This document shows, one piece after another, positions 9,706-17,275 of a stretch of 64,000 nucleotides of DNA. The notes beneath the pieces are model-generated. The model was not told the DNA's origin. It worked only from the letters and a program-made list of their open reading frames with translations, and made no database searches. This DNA is from Pantoea agglomerans NBRC 102470. Its GTDB lineage: Bacteria; Pseudomonadota; Gammaproteobacteria; Enterobacterales; Enterobacteriaceae. The stretch covers positions 496,001 through 560,000 of the forward strand of contig NZ_BCZA01000001.1 of the NCBI RefSeq assembly GCF_001598475.1, written 5' to 3'. Position 1 is the first letter of the stretch, and each line of letters opens with the position of its first letter. The translations under genes were made by a program, and so were the position numbers.

Positions 9706-9729
9706 AAAAAAAGCCCCATAACAGGGGCT
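9706..9729 (-). terminator. Intrinsic terminator downstream of the AriR-like gene
   Basis: A 6-bp stem (AGCCCC / GGGGCT) is followed on the minus strand by a run of seven T residues. It would stop leftward transcription coming from the gene at 9790-10047. Confidence 0.75.
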
Positions 9730-9789
9730 GATTCCGGACGGGAAAAGCATCCATGCTAATTCGCGTTCCCTCATAACAGACACAGATTT

Positions 9790-10047
9790 TTAGCTGTCGC
9801 TGGTCGCCGAAGCGCGCTGCAGAACATGTTCAAGCGCCTGACGGTAAATATCCTGCTTAACCACGTCACGCTCACTCTCCAGGCGGTGAATCAGGCCCAG
9901 CACAATGTCTTTATCGGAGACATGGGTTTTCGCATGGGCGAGTTCGGCATGGACTGCGGCGATAACCTGTTTTTCAGTGGTCAGCGCTGTGCCAGAGTTC
10001 ATGAAGTAATCAGAAATCTGAGACTCTGTATTCATCGTTGTTTGCAT
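9790..10047 (-). CDS. AriR/YmgB-family biofilm and acid-resistance protein
   Basis: This 85-residue all-helical protein matches the AriR (YmgB) family. The ISDYFMNSGTALTTEK segment and SDKDIVLGLIHRLESE, followed by DIYRQALEHVL, align with the E. coli AriR pattern (ISD..LASYFRSSG, NIILSLIHSLE, RKTLEIVLR). AriR forms a dimer and influences biofilm formation and acid survival, probably through the Rcs network. The start at 10047 was chosen because TGAGG lies at the right distance; the ATG four codons earlier has no Shine-Dalgarno. A predicted small RNA is encoded just upstream on the same strand. Confidence 0.75.
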   Translation of the reverse strand: MQTTMNTESQISDYFMNSGTALTTEKQVIAAVHAELAHAKTHVSDKDIVLGLIHRLESERDVVKQDIYRQALEHVLQRASATSDS

Positions 10048-10588
10048 GTCAGGCCTCATAAGAAATGGGGGGAAGAACGCGTCGATTCAGATCCGGTTAC
10101 CGGCTGACGCAAAAAAAAAATGCATCTGAAGGTGGAAATCCACAACACCTTCAGATGCGGTGCAAAGCACCTTTCGTTACAAGTGATTTAACATCACGAG
10201 ACAAAGTTATACAAGAATCGCAAAGTTGTACAATGAAATTTGACAAAATTTAACTGGTCGGTGGTGTATATAAAAAGCATGTTTAAAGTGAAAAAAGAGG
10301 TTTTCGATGGTTAATTGAATAAATACAGTGGGTTGGTGAGGTTTTCAGAGGGGTGGCGATTTTCAGACCAGCAGGCTGGGGATTGTGCTGACGACACATC
10401 AATGCGTTAAAACCGCTTTTTTCCGCAGATTTCAGCCAAAGTTGTACAGGTTTCAGCGCTGGAAAAGTGGCGGGTGCGATTGTGCTGCTGCAATCCTGGC
10501 CGTCTGACAGGCCATGCCGCATAATTCACTTCCCACGCCTGATGCAGAAGGCTAAGGTTGACCCCTTATTTATCACAAGGAAATGATC
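10048..10588. other. 541-bp non-coding region between the AriR-like gene and a small ORF
   Basis: This stretch holds the promoter of the AriR-like gene, the predicted small RNA at 10111-10199 and its candidate promoter. Three copies of CAAAGTTRTACA lie at 10202-10213, 10221-10232 and 10437-10448; the first two overlap the -10 and -35 boxes. No open frame here has both a ribosome-binding site and a protein-like composition. Confidence 0.6.
10111..10199 (-). ncRNA. Predicted small regulatory RNA with strong intrinsic terminator
   Basis: On the minus strand, a 13-bp perfect stem (GCATCTGAAGGTG / CACCTTCAGATGC at 10122-10158) is followed directly by ten T residues plus a little more, an unusually strong terminator with no gene in front of it. 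Upstream there is a candidate sigma-70 promoter: TTGTAC (10228-10233), a 16-bp spacer and TATAAC (10206-10211). These would give a transcript of about 90 nt. The predicted RNA also has two short hairpins (GTGAT..ATCAC and GGTGC..GCACC). I do not recognise it as a known sRNA. An alternative is a terminator for an unseen small gene. Confidence 0.55.
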
Positions 10589-10813
10589 ATGGTTCACGAC
10601 TATTTCGCAATTCCGCCTGCGGGCATGACTCAGGAACAACATAAACGTTCGGTCGCCGTGGCTGCTGCTCTGTCAGTGGCAAAGGAGTCCGTCAGCGCCT
10701 CCACCTCTGCAACCGGCTCAAAAACCGCCTGGGATCTGCAGGCCGTGGCGAATGAAGTTGCTAATCTGGCCGACGCGATTCAGGATGCGCTGGAGAGTGA
10801 CAGCGAGGTGTAA
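10589..10813 (+). CDS. Small hypothetical protein
   Basis: This 74-residue protein (MVHDYFAIPPAGMTQEQHKR start) has a polar Ser/Thr/Ala-rich middle and an acidic C-terminal helix ending in SDSEV. No signal peptide or membrane helix is visible. The ATG at 10589 has AAGG at about 8 nt, a better placed Shine-Dalgarno than for the ATG two codons earlier. I do not recognise the family. The coding statistics look real but there is no functional clue. Confidence 0.6.
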   Translation: MVHDYFAIPPAGMTQEQHKRSVAVAAALSVAKESVSASTSATGSKTAWDLQAVANEVANLADAIQDALESDSEV

Positions 10814-10922
10814 ACACTAACCAGTATCGTCTGAGGCTGCTGCGGAGGCGGTGCAGGACAGGGCGGTGGCAGCGTTCAGGAGCCGGTAAAGTCCGGCAAT
10901 CGGACGCTGCCGGAAAATCCGC

Positions 10923-11174
10923 TTATTCCATTGCGGGTGGCTCATATTTAATATACTGACGCAGGGCATCATGGATAGCCTGGTTATTGCCCTCTTCCAG
11001 ACCGCGTTCGGCATACTCTTTCGCCAGCGCCGCCAGTACATCGTCAAACTTCCCTTTGTAATTGAGATTATTCAGCGCAATTTGCTGACCGAGTATCGCT
11101 TTTAATACCGTAGTCTCAACCCTTAAATGCGCAACTGCCTCTTCAAGATGTTTGATTCGATCGTCGTCTGCCAT
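10923..11174 (-). CDS. Small hypothetical protein, probably coiled-coil
   Basis: This is an 83-residue acidic protein. Its first half (RIKHLEEAVAHLRVETTVLK) has heptad-like spacing of Leu, Val and Ile, suggesting a short coiled coil. The second half is helical and charged. GGAGG lies just upstream of the ATG, so the gene is probably translated. No family is recognised and the neighbours give no hint beyond a stress-rich region. Confidence 0.65.
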   Translation of the reverse strand: MADDDRIKHLEEAVAHLRVETTVLKAILGQQIALNNLNYKGKFDDVLAALAKEYAERGLEEGNNQAIHDALRQYIKYEPPAME

Positions 11175-11470
11175 AATCCCTCCATGCTTAAAAAAGCAGA
11201 ATAACCAGCCCGCCCGTAATATTCAAACCTCTCCGAATGCCAGAGAAGCGTTGTCAGATTTTCCTTAAGTAAAAATAATCAGCCGGTGAATTTATAAGAT
11301 TCTTTACTGTAAGAAGAAATCGACGCTATTCCGGCGATGCGGCGAAAGTAACCCGTTTCCGCTTACTCTGACGGCAATGCGAAAAAACGTTTAAAAAAAA
11401 GTGCATTACCATCAACCCTTTCGCTTAAAGATGTTCCATGTCACTTGATTAAAAGGGGGATTAGCTATTA
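11175..11470. other. Upstream region of umuDC, no gene seen
   Basis: This AT-rich stretch of just under 300 bp separates a leftward small gene from umuD. Apart from the LexA box that follows, no conserved site was identified. Confidence 0.4.
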
Positions 11471-11486
11471 CTGTGTTTATATACAG
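11471..11486. promoter_or_regulatory. LexA (SOS) box upstream of umuD
   Basis: CTGTGTTTATATACAG fits the CTGT-N8-ACAG SOS operator consensus, with TA on both flanks. It lies 23 bp upstream of the umuD start, so umuDC is expected to be derepressed after DNA damage. Confidence 0.92.
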
Positions 11487-11509
11487 TAATCTGAAAAAGG
11501 AGCGAAATT

Positions 11510-11929
11510 ATGGAATTCATTAAACCTGCGGACATTCGTGCCGTTATGCCTTTACCGCTATATATCGAACGTGTGCCGTGCGGGTTTCCATCCCCGGCGC
11601 AGGATTATGTCGAACAACGTATTGATCTCAATGCGCTGATGGTCCAGCACCCCAGCGCCACCTATTTTGTCCGGGTCAGCGGCGAGTCAATGATTGAGGC
11701 GGGCATCAATGATGGTGACATGCTGGTGGTCGACAGTTCACTCACCGCCTCACACGGCGATATTGTGGTCGCCGCGGTCGAAGGTGAATTCACCGTTAAA
11801 CGTCTCCAGCTTCATCCCTGCCTGCAACTGATGCCGATGAATACCAAATTTAAACCGATCGCTATCCAGACCGAAGATGCGCTGGAGGTGTTTGGCGTTG
11901 TGACCTTTGTTATTAAAGCGACCCACTGA
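11510..11929 (+). CDS. umuD: UmuD, translesion polymerase V accessory protein (S24 peptidase family)
   Basis: The 139-residue LexA-like protein cleaves itself on RecA filaments to UmuD', which then joins UmuC to form DNA polymerase V. The cleavage site Cys24-Gly25 (RVPCGFPSP), nucleophile Ser60 (VSGESM) and general-base Lys97 (FTVKRL) fall at the same residue numbers as in E. coli UmuD. The Shine-Dalgarno is good (AAGGAG) and a LexA box is immediately upstream. umuC starts 3 nt after the stop codon. Confidence 0.96.
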   Translation: MEFIKPADIRAVMPLPLYIERVPCGFPSPAQDYVEQRIDLNALMVQHPSATYFVRVSGESMIEAGINDGDMLVVDSSLTASHGDIVVAAVEGEFTVKRLQLHPCLQLMPMNTKFKPIAIQTEDALEVFGVVTFVIKATH

Positions 11930-11931
11930 CC

Positions 11932-13200
11932 ATGTTCGCGCTGGTCGACGTAAACAGCTTTTACGCGTCGTGTGAGACCGTTTTCCGGCCTGATCTTAAA
12001 GGTAAACCGGTAGTAGTGCTGTCGAACAACGACGGCTGCGTGATTGCGCGCAGCGCCGAGGCAAAGAAAGTCGGCATCAAAATGGGCGCGCCCTATTTTA
12101 AGATGCGTGAAGAACTAACGCGTCACGCGGTGCAGGTCTTCAGCTCAAATTATGCGCTCTACGCCGACATGAGCCATCGGGTGATGACCATACTGGAAGA
12201 GATGGCGCCGTCGGTGGAGATCTACTCGATCGACGAGGCGTTTATGGATCTCACCGGCGTGCAGAACTGTATGGCGCTGGAGACCTTTGGTCGCCAGGTC
12301 AGAGAACGAATAGGCAAAGAGACCCATCTGACCGTGGGCGTCGGCATTGCACAGACTAAAACGCTGGCCAAGCTGGCGAATTTTGCGGCCAAAAAGTGGA
12401 GCAAAACCGGCGGCATTGTCGACCTGTCGGACCCTGAACGACAAAAAAAGCTGCTGGCGCTGATTGATGTGGCGGAAGTCTGGGGCGTGGGTCATCGGAT
12501 CGGCAAACGGCTCAACGCCATGGGCGTCATGACGGCGAAAGATCTGGCCGATCAAAGCACCGAGGCCATCCGCAAACAGTTCAGCGTCGTGCTGGAGCGC
12601 ACTGTCAGAGAGCTGCGTGGCGAATCCTGTCTGGAGCTGGAGTCAGTGACGCCGGTAAAACAGCAAATCATGTGTTCGCGTTCGTTTGGCAGCCGTATCT
12701 CCGACTACGATCAGATGCGCGAGGCTGTCTGCGCGTATGCCGAGCGCGCGGCGGAGAAGCTGCGCCGTGAGAATCAATATTGCCGTCAGGTAGGGGTATT
12801 TGTGCGCACCAGTCCGCATGCGACTGACGAACCCTTTTATGGCAATCAGTCGATGGAGCAACTGCTGATTCCGACACAGGACACACGCGACATCATCAGA
12901 GTTGCAATGGCGTGCCTGGATAACATCTGGATTGAGGGACATCGCTATATGAAGGCGGGCATCGTGCTGGGGGATTTTTTCAGCCAGGGCGTGGCTCAGT
13001 TTGATCTGTTTGACGAACATCAGCCACGCCGCAATAGCGAAGAGCTGATGAAGCTGATCGACACAGTCAACAAGCTCGGCAGCGGGAAGTTGTGGTTTGC
13101 CGGGCAGGGGATCAACAAAGCCTGGTCGATGAAACGCGAGATGCTGTCGCCTGCCTATACCACCCGGATAACCGATCTGCCTGTGGTTGCGCTTAAGTGA
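11932..13200 (+). CDS. umuC: UmuC, catalytic subunit of error-prone DNA polymerase V
   Basis: This 422-residue Y-family polymerase copies past UV lesions. The N-terminal MFALVDVNSFYASCE holds the first catalytic Asp, and YSIDEAFMDL (about residue 100) supplies the Asp-Glu pair. The thumb HhH region (VWGVGHRIGKRL), little-finger domain and a C-terminal segment that binds the beta clamp follow. Length matches E. coli UmuC (422). It is translated from the same SOS mRNA as umuD. Confidence 0.97.
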   Translation: MFALVDVNSFYASCETVFRPDLKGKPVVVLSNNDGCVIARSAEAKKVGIKMGAPYFKMREELTRHAVQVFSSNYALYADMSHRVMTILEEMAPSVEIYSIDEAFMDLTGVQNCMALETFGRQVRERIGKETHLTVGVGIAQTKTLAKLANFAAKKWSKTGGIVDLSDPERQKKLLALIDVAEVWGVGHRIGKRLNAMGVMTAKDLADQSTEAIRKQFSVVLERTVRELRGESCLELESVTPVKQQIMCSRSFGSRISDYDQMREAVCAYAERAAEKLRRENQYCRQVGVFVRTSPHATDEPFYGNQSMEQLLIPTQDTRDIIRVAMACLDNIWIEGHRYMKAGIVLGDFFSQGVAQFDLFDEHQPRRNSEELMKLIDTVNKLGSGKLWFAGQGINKAWSMKREMLSPAYTTRITDLPVVALK

Positions 13201-13351
13201 AGGCTGACCCGATGTTCCTCTGCTGCTGAAGCCGCGGCCTCTGCTAAAAGCTTTTTTTATCACGCGATTAAAGTGGCAGGAAGTTATGCTTTGTCTGACC
13301 CGTTGAGTAGTTTTTCATCGGGTATTTTAAGCAAATTACCAGGTAAATATA

Positions 13352-13627
13352 ATGGATTTCAGGCAGTTTGAAGCCAGAGTGATGCTCTGGCCCGCAATAC
13401 ATTTCACAGCAATCATAAAATCCCGCCATCATGACGAATATGAGATTTATGCGATCGACGATAACAGCAATATAAAAACCCGACTTTTTCTATGTTTTGC
13501 TGACAATGAAAACCACGCCAGCCTGCTTATTAAGCAATTTACGTTATGGCTGATAAAAATAAACGCGCTGAAGCGCAGCCAGCAGCGGGAAAAAGGCCGC
13601 ACAGAGACAACATCCTTATCTGAATGA
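13352..13627 (+). CDS. Hypothetical protein
   Basis: This is a 91-residue open frame (MDFRQFEARVMLWPAIHFTA start) with a mixed hydrophobic N-terminus and a basic C-terminus. The segment is AT-richer than its neighbours. The Shine-Dalgarno (CCAGG) is weak. No family is recognised. It may be a real lineage-specific gene or a chance frame. Confidence 0.4.
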   Translation: MDFRQFEARVMLWPAIHFTAIIKSRHHDEYEIYAIDDNSNIKTRLFLCFADNENHASLLIKQFTLWLIKINALKRSQQREKGRTETTSLSE

Positions 13628-13813
13628 ACCGCGTCCGGCTTGCACCGCAGACCAGACGGCGGCTGGTCAGACAGCGGCGAATCATATTAATGCGTCCGGG
13701 AAATAACGGGCCGTCTGCGCGTGACGGGTGGCGGACGGCCTGGCTTGTTACCCGCGCCTGGGATAGAATCGCCATTGATTTTGACAGCAACACACCTCCC
13801 CAGGCCGGTAACA

Positions 13814-14428
13814 ATGACCACGACAGCCACAACGTATAAAAACAAAGAGCGGGGACGCCCCAGAGAGTTCGGGATCGAACAGGCTCTGGATCACGCCATG
13901 ATCGTTTTCCGGCAAAAAGGTTATCACGCGGCCTCAATGAACGATCTGGGTGAGGCGATGCATCTCTCCGCAGGCAGCATCTATAAGGCGTTTAAAGATA
14001 AGCGCTCGCTCTTCCTGCTGGTATTCGAACGCTATCTGTTGCTGAGAAATAGTGAGTTGCACCGTCGTCTGGCACCCTGTGCCAGCGGGCGGGGGAAAAT
14101 AACCGAGCTATTGCAATTCTACCTGGATTCGGCACGTGCCACCGAGGGTCGTTGCGGCTGTCTGGTCGTCTCCAGCGCGATTGCGCTGCAGACGATGGAT
14201 CAGCCACTCGCGCAGCGCATTGATGAGGTCGTTCAGCGTAATCAACGCTTCCTGGTCTCGCTGCTGGAGCTGGGACAACAGGATGGATCTATCGATAACA
14301 CGCTGGACAGCGAGGCGGCAGCCGGTTTAATTCTCTGTATTGCTTTTGGATTGCGGGTGGCAGGTAAGGTCAGCGATGTGACTAACGAAGAAAAGACGCT
14401 GGCGCTGGCATTGAAAGTACTGGGGTAA
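13814..14428 (+). CDS. TetR/AcrR-family transcriptional regulator
   Basis: The 204-residue protein has an N-terminal TetR DNA-binding domain (GRPREFGIEQALDHAMIVF, then GYHAASMNDLGEAMHLSAGS and IYKAFKDKRSLFL). A helical ligand-binding domain follows, beginning after about residue 65, with a Cys pair (EGRCGCLVV) often seen in the ComR/YxaF-like branch. The ATG at 13814 directly precedes a typical short polar N-terminus. An in-frame start at 13721 adds sequence unlike the family. No obvious target gene is adjacent, so the regulon is unknown. Confidence 0.85.
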   Translation: MTTTATTYKNKERGRPREFGIEQALDHAMIVFRQKGYHAASMNDLGEAMHLSAGSIYKAFKDKRSLFLLVFERYLLLRNSELHRRLAPCASGRGKITELLQFYLDSARATEGRCGCLVVSSAIALQTMDQPLAQRIDEVVQRNQRFLVSLLELGQQDGSIDNTLDSEAAAGLILCIAFGLRVAGKVSDVTNEEKTLALALKVLG

Positions 14429-14573
14429 CCTGCTAAGGCTGCTCAATCAGTAAACAGACTTCCCGGACCGGGGCTTCCAGACAGAGAAATTCTGCACTCT
14501 CCTTTCCCCTCATCTGATTATGTGCCAGGCTTTCACGCTTTATCCTGTAGCGAAGAAAATTAAGGCGCGTTTC

Positions 14574-14714
14574 GTGAAAACTTCAATCTTACTGACACTC
14601 GTGGCAGCCATTGGCTGTTCTGTTTTTGCTGCCCGTGGTGGGTTTGAAACCCCTACAGCGAAACATCCAAAAACGCTGCAGGTGACTGAAAACGGGGAGC
14701 CGCTGACGCGCTGA
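14574..14714 (+). CDS. Small secreted protein (putative)
   Basis: Starting from the GTG at 14574, with AAGG about 8 nt upstream, this gives 46 residues. It has a basic N-terminus, a hydrophobic core (SILLTLVAAIGCSVF) and an A-R-G cleavage-like site, then about 25 polar residues (GGFETPTAKHPKTLQV). This looks like a Sec signal peptide with a very short mature peptide. The Cys in the core could instead mark a lipobox. The family is unknown. An upstream in-frame ATG at 14520 lacks a good ribosome-binding site. Confidence 0.4.
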   Translation: MKTSILLTLVAAIGCSVFAARGGFETPTAKHPKTLQVTENGEPLTR

Positions 14715-14979
14715 CCGTGAAGACAGGCGGAGAGAAGCAGACGAGGACCGGTTAACGGCCAGATGGCAGGCCGATGAGTGCAGAGCAATAGCACTCATCA
14801 ATGGGTGTGGAAGCCGTTTCAGGCGGACGCAGGAGCCGGGTGCAGAGCGTTGCAATTCACGTTCTGGTCACGTTCTGGCCGACATGCACTATTCCACTGC
14901 CACGCTATCCCTGCTTCTCTGGCTGAGAGGCCAGGCGCGCGCCCGGCACCCAAAATAAACAGCAATGACCCGCACATAA

Positions 14980-15252
14980 CTAACGATAATCTTTAAGGGA
15001 AACCGGTGCCTGCCCGGTTTCGACCAGCCAGTTTAATTCGGCACGGTCGCGCGTTGAGGATTCGATAAAACCTTTGAGCCAGTTGCGCGCATCGGCAATC
15101 TGCGTGACCCGCTCATCGTTGCGCTCCTGTTCGGCCATTTCGCTCAACTGGCGAATCAGTGCTACCAGCGTAATCTCCTGTTCGTCAAAAGCCAGATTAA
15201 TTGCAGCTTCACCAAGAATCATATGACCCGTTGTTTTGTCGTGATAAACCAT
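14980..15252 (-). CDS. Hypothetical protein
   Basis: This is a 90-residue acidic, helical protein (MVYHDKTTGHMILGEAAINL start; DARNWLKGFIESSTRDRAEL near the C-terminus). The ATG at 15252 has AGGAGG at 6-nt spacing, a very good ribosome-binding site, so translation is likely. There is no signal peptide or membrane segment. The family is not recognised. Confidence 0.65.
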   Translation of the reverse strand: MVYHDKTTGHMILGEAAINLAFDEQEITLVALIRQLSEMAEQERNDERVTQIADARNWLKGFIESSTRDRAELNWLVETGQAPVSLKDYR

Positions 15253-15695
15253 CTGCACCCTCCTGATTAAGTAGCGATATAAAGAGTCTAGTTAAAGGCG
15301 CTCTGGACTAAAAGGTGGGAAACAGCAGGGCGCTATGATTAAAATTTACCGAAAATAAAGTGAACCTTTAATCGAGGCGGTAAACCACTCATATCAAAGC
15401 ATAAAAACAGGCTGAGGTTTTTTGTGAGAAATAAGATGAGCTATTATGCTGGTTAAAAAAGCTGGGAGTTGCCGGAAATTCAGATAAGGGCGGAACGGCG
15501 CATTTCGTTATCAGATTATTATCTGCACCACTATCCGCACGGTTGCCTGTCATATTATGGCCACGCCGTAGCGGATATTTCTGATTTATAAACCACCGGG
15601 GAATAAAACCAGGCCTGTGCGCCACTTCGTGCCAGGCGCAGGCAAAAATAAAGCCGCCCATGGGCGGCTTTATTCATCGGGCAACAGCGATCGGA
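15253..15695. other. 443-bp intergenic region
   Basis: No convincing gene is seen. A 90-codon frame on the minus strand begins inside the terminator hairpin and lacks a ribosome-binding site. The region includes the terminator of the YgdI/YgdR-like genes at its right end. Confidence 0.5.
15645..15676 (-). terminator. Terminator of the lipoprotein gene pair
   Basis: A perfect 14-bp inverted repeat (AATAAAGCCGCCCA / TGGGCGGCTTTATT) lies 22 bp downstream of the second lipoprotein gene. A-rich flanks on the left would give a U-tract to leftward transcripts. Confidence 0.75.
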
Positions 15696-15926
15696 TTATT
15701 TCTTCGGTACTTCAGAGACCGCTTTAACGTCCGCTTTATTAATCTGCTGCTTCACGCCATTTGCATCGGTATAAGCCAGCAGGCCGGCATCCGATTCAGA
15801 AGGCTTGCCATCACTAATAATGGTGCGTCCATCGTTAGTCTGAATCGCATAACTGGTACGGGTGCAGCCGGTTAATACGGTCATACCAATCAATGCGGCG
15901 AGAGGTAAAATCAGCGCTTTTTTCAT
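15696..15926 (-). CDS. YgdI/YgdR-family lipoprotein (second of a tandem pair)
   Basis: The 76-residue protein has a lipoprotein signal peptide ending in lipobox LTGC. The YgdI/YgdR SH3-like domain follows (YAIQTNDGRTIISDGKP, then GLLAYTDANGVKQQINKADV). Function is unknown; family members are small outer- or inner-membrane lipoproteins. The ATG at 15926 with AAGG upstream was chosen over the GTG three codons earlier. It is 15 bp downstream of a paralogue on the same strand, so it is probably in one operon and arose by tandem duplication. Confidence 0.88.
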   Translation of the reverse strand: MKKALILPLAALIGMTVLTGCTRTSYAIQTNDGRTIISDGKPSESDAGLLAYTDANGVKQQINKADVKAVSEVPKK

Positions 15927-15941
15927 CTTATTCACCTTATA

Positions 15942-16175
15942 TTAGTTGTCGAGTTCACTCATATTACTGATCTCATTACGATTGATCTGCTCAGTTTTTC
16001 CTGTCTGAGCATCGCGGTAAGAAACCAGACCAGTATCTGAATCAATCTGCGGTTTGCCATCGGTGACAATCGTGCGGCCATCGGTGGTCTTAATCGACTG
16101 GTTTGAGGCACAACCTGCCAGCGTACCTAAAGAGAGAGCCAGCAACGCAATGGTTGACAGGGATTTCATTTTCAT
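15942..16175 (-). CDS. YgdI/YgdR-family lipoprotein (first of a tandem pair)
   Basis: The 77-residue lipoprotein has signal peptide MKMKSLSTIALLALSLGTLA and lipobox LAGC. The family domain SIKTTDGRTIVTDGKPQI, GLVSYRDAQTGKTEQIN follows. It shares the TTDGRTI.DGKP and Q.N motifs with its downstream neighbour. GGAG is placed 8 nt before the ATG. The residue after the acylated Cys is Ala, which does not suggest inner-membrane retention, so outer-membrane sorting is expected. Confidence 0.88.
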   Translation of the reverse strand: MKMKSLSTIALLALSLGTLAGCASNQSIKTTDGRTIVTDGKPQIDSDTGLVSYRDAQTGKTEQINRNEISNMSELDN

Positions 16176-16542
16176 TTTTTCTGCTCCATGAAGTATATCC
16201 GAACGTTTACAGCATAGTCGGCTTTATCAGGTTTGCTGGCCCTGTCGCGTCTCGCTGCCTGTTTTTTAAACAAAACCGGAGTGTGTGTTGCTGATTAGGG
16301 GGGATGACGGCGTGAAATAGCATTTATTGCAAATGTACCCAGCCGTTCTGTGCCATTTCAGCAGAGGATGCGCTGTATCAAAATAAGATCGATGCTGATG
16401 CGGGATATAAGCACGGCAGCCAGAGCGGATATTTCCGTAAAAGCCAGAATAGCGGTGCGGAAATAGTCAGCATGTGGGTGAATGTCTGGCGGGATTCACG
16501 GGTCCGATACCCTGAAGGCTATCGGACCCGTAGAGAAGCGGA
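16176..16542. other. 367-bp region without a called gene
   Basis: A plus-strand frame stays open from about 16320 into the next gene and reads like protein (EDALYQNKIDADAGYK and on), but has no start codon or ribosome-binding site. It may be a decayed gene end. A perfect 11-bp inverted repeat (CGGGTCCGATA / TATCGGACCCG, 16499-16530) lies downstream of the small minus-strand gene. It has no T-tract. Confidence 0.4.
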
Positions 16543-16746
16543 TCAGAGGATGGAGTCTTCGCCCGCTTTGGCGGCCGCTTTTTCTGCTTTCATGGCGCTG
16601 ACCGGGTCTGATGCGCTCAGCCAGCGGTCAAATTTCTGGTAGGTGTCGATAAAGGTTTTAAAGTAGCTGCTGGCGATGGTGGCATTCTCTTTGTGGTTCA
16701 TAAACGCCACTGCCAGCTTAAATGCATCTTCGTTATCAAATTTCAT
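16543..16746 (-). CDS. Small hypothetical protein
   Basis: This is a 67-residue soluble protein (MKFDNEDAFKLAVAFMNHKE start), helical, with an Ala/Lys-rich C-terminus (MKAEKAAAKAGEDSIL). GAGGA precedes the ATG at a good distance. No family is recognised. A strong hairpin without a U-tract lies just downstream. Confidence 0.65.
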   Translation of the reverse strand: MKFDNEDAFKLAVAFMNHKENATIASSYFKTFIDTYQKFDRWLSASDPVSAMKAEKAAAKAGEDSIL

Positions 16747-16935
16747 GTTTGTCTTCCTCGCTTAAGATCTATAGAGCGTAGCCTGAGAACGCGGCCTGTG
16801 CCTTCAGACAACCGTCTGAAAAGGCGCAATAATTCAGCCTGACTGACAGCATCTGCCAGATTGGCGTGGATTCCCACTTACTTCGCGCGCAATCCTTCTT
16901 ATAATGCCAGCTTCACTCGTGAAGGAGACCCGCTT

Positions 16936-17250
16936 ATGTTGAAAGGATTAACCGTTGCCGCGGTGCTACTGCTGTCAGGCTGTAGCCTGATGCATAAACA
17001 GCCGCCGTCGCCGCAGACCCTGCACTATCGCTGCGGAACCATGCCCCTGACCGTGACGCTGGACGAGGCGCAGCAGCAGGTCAGTTTCATCATGGATGGG
17101 CAGCCTCTGACGCTGAAGCAGACGGTATCCGCGTCCGGCGCACGCTACAGCGATAACACCTATGTGTTCTGGTCCAAAGGAAACGGCGCATTTATCGAAC
17201 GTAACGATAAAATTGTCGTGAATGATTGTGAGCTGCAACCTGCCAGCTGA
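16936..17250 (+). CDS. mliC: MliC family lysozyme-inhibitor lipoprotein
   Basis: The 104-residue lipoprotein has a signal peptide MLKGLTVAAVLLLSGC with its lipobox. The MliC domain follows: LHYRCGTMPLTVTLD, SFIMDGQPLTLKQTVSASGA, RYSDNTYVFWSKGNGAFIE, and a second Cys near the end for the disulphide. MliC inhibits C-type lysozyme in the envelope. The ATG at 16936 has GGAG upstream. As in E. coli, it lies just before pdxH. Confidence 0.93.
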   Translation: MLKGLTVAAVLLLSGCSLMHKQPPSPQTLHYRCGTMPLTVTLDEAQQQVSFIMDGQPLTLKQTVSASGARYSDNTYVFWSKGNGAFIERNDKIVVNDCELQPAS

Positions 17251-17275
17251 CTTGTTATCTGAATAGGCGAGCATT

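Noticed and set aside
10283..10522. 79-codon minus-strand frame upstream of the predicted sRNA
   Set aside because: No ribosome-binding site, unusual composition and no family. The sRNA promoter downstream suggests the DNA is non-coding.
13539..13937. 132-codon minus-strand frame opposite the TetR gene start
   Set aside because: It overlaps the TetR coding start and has Arg/Leu-rich shadow-like composition with no ribosome-binding site.
15389..15661. 90-codon minus-strand frame
   Set aside because: It begins inside the terminator hairpin of the YgdI/YgdR-like genes and lacks a Shine-Dalgarno.
16320..16500. Protein-like open frame as a functional gene
   Set aside because: It has no ATG, GTG or TTG start with a ribosome-binding site. 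At most it is a gene remnant.
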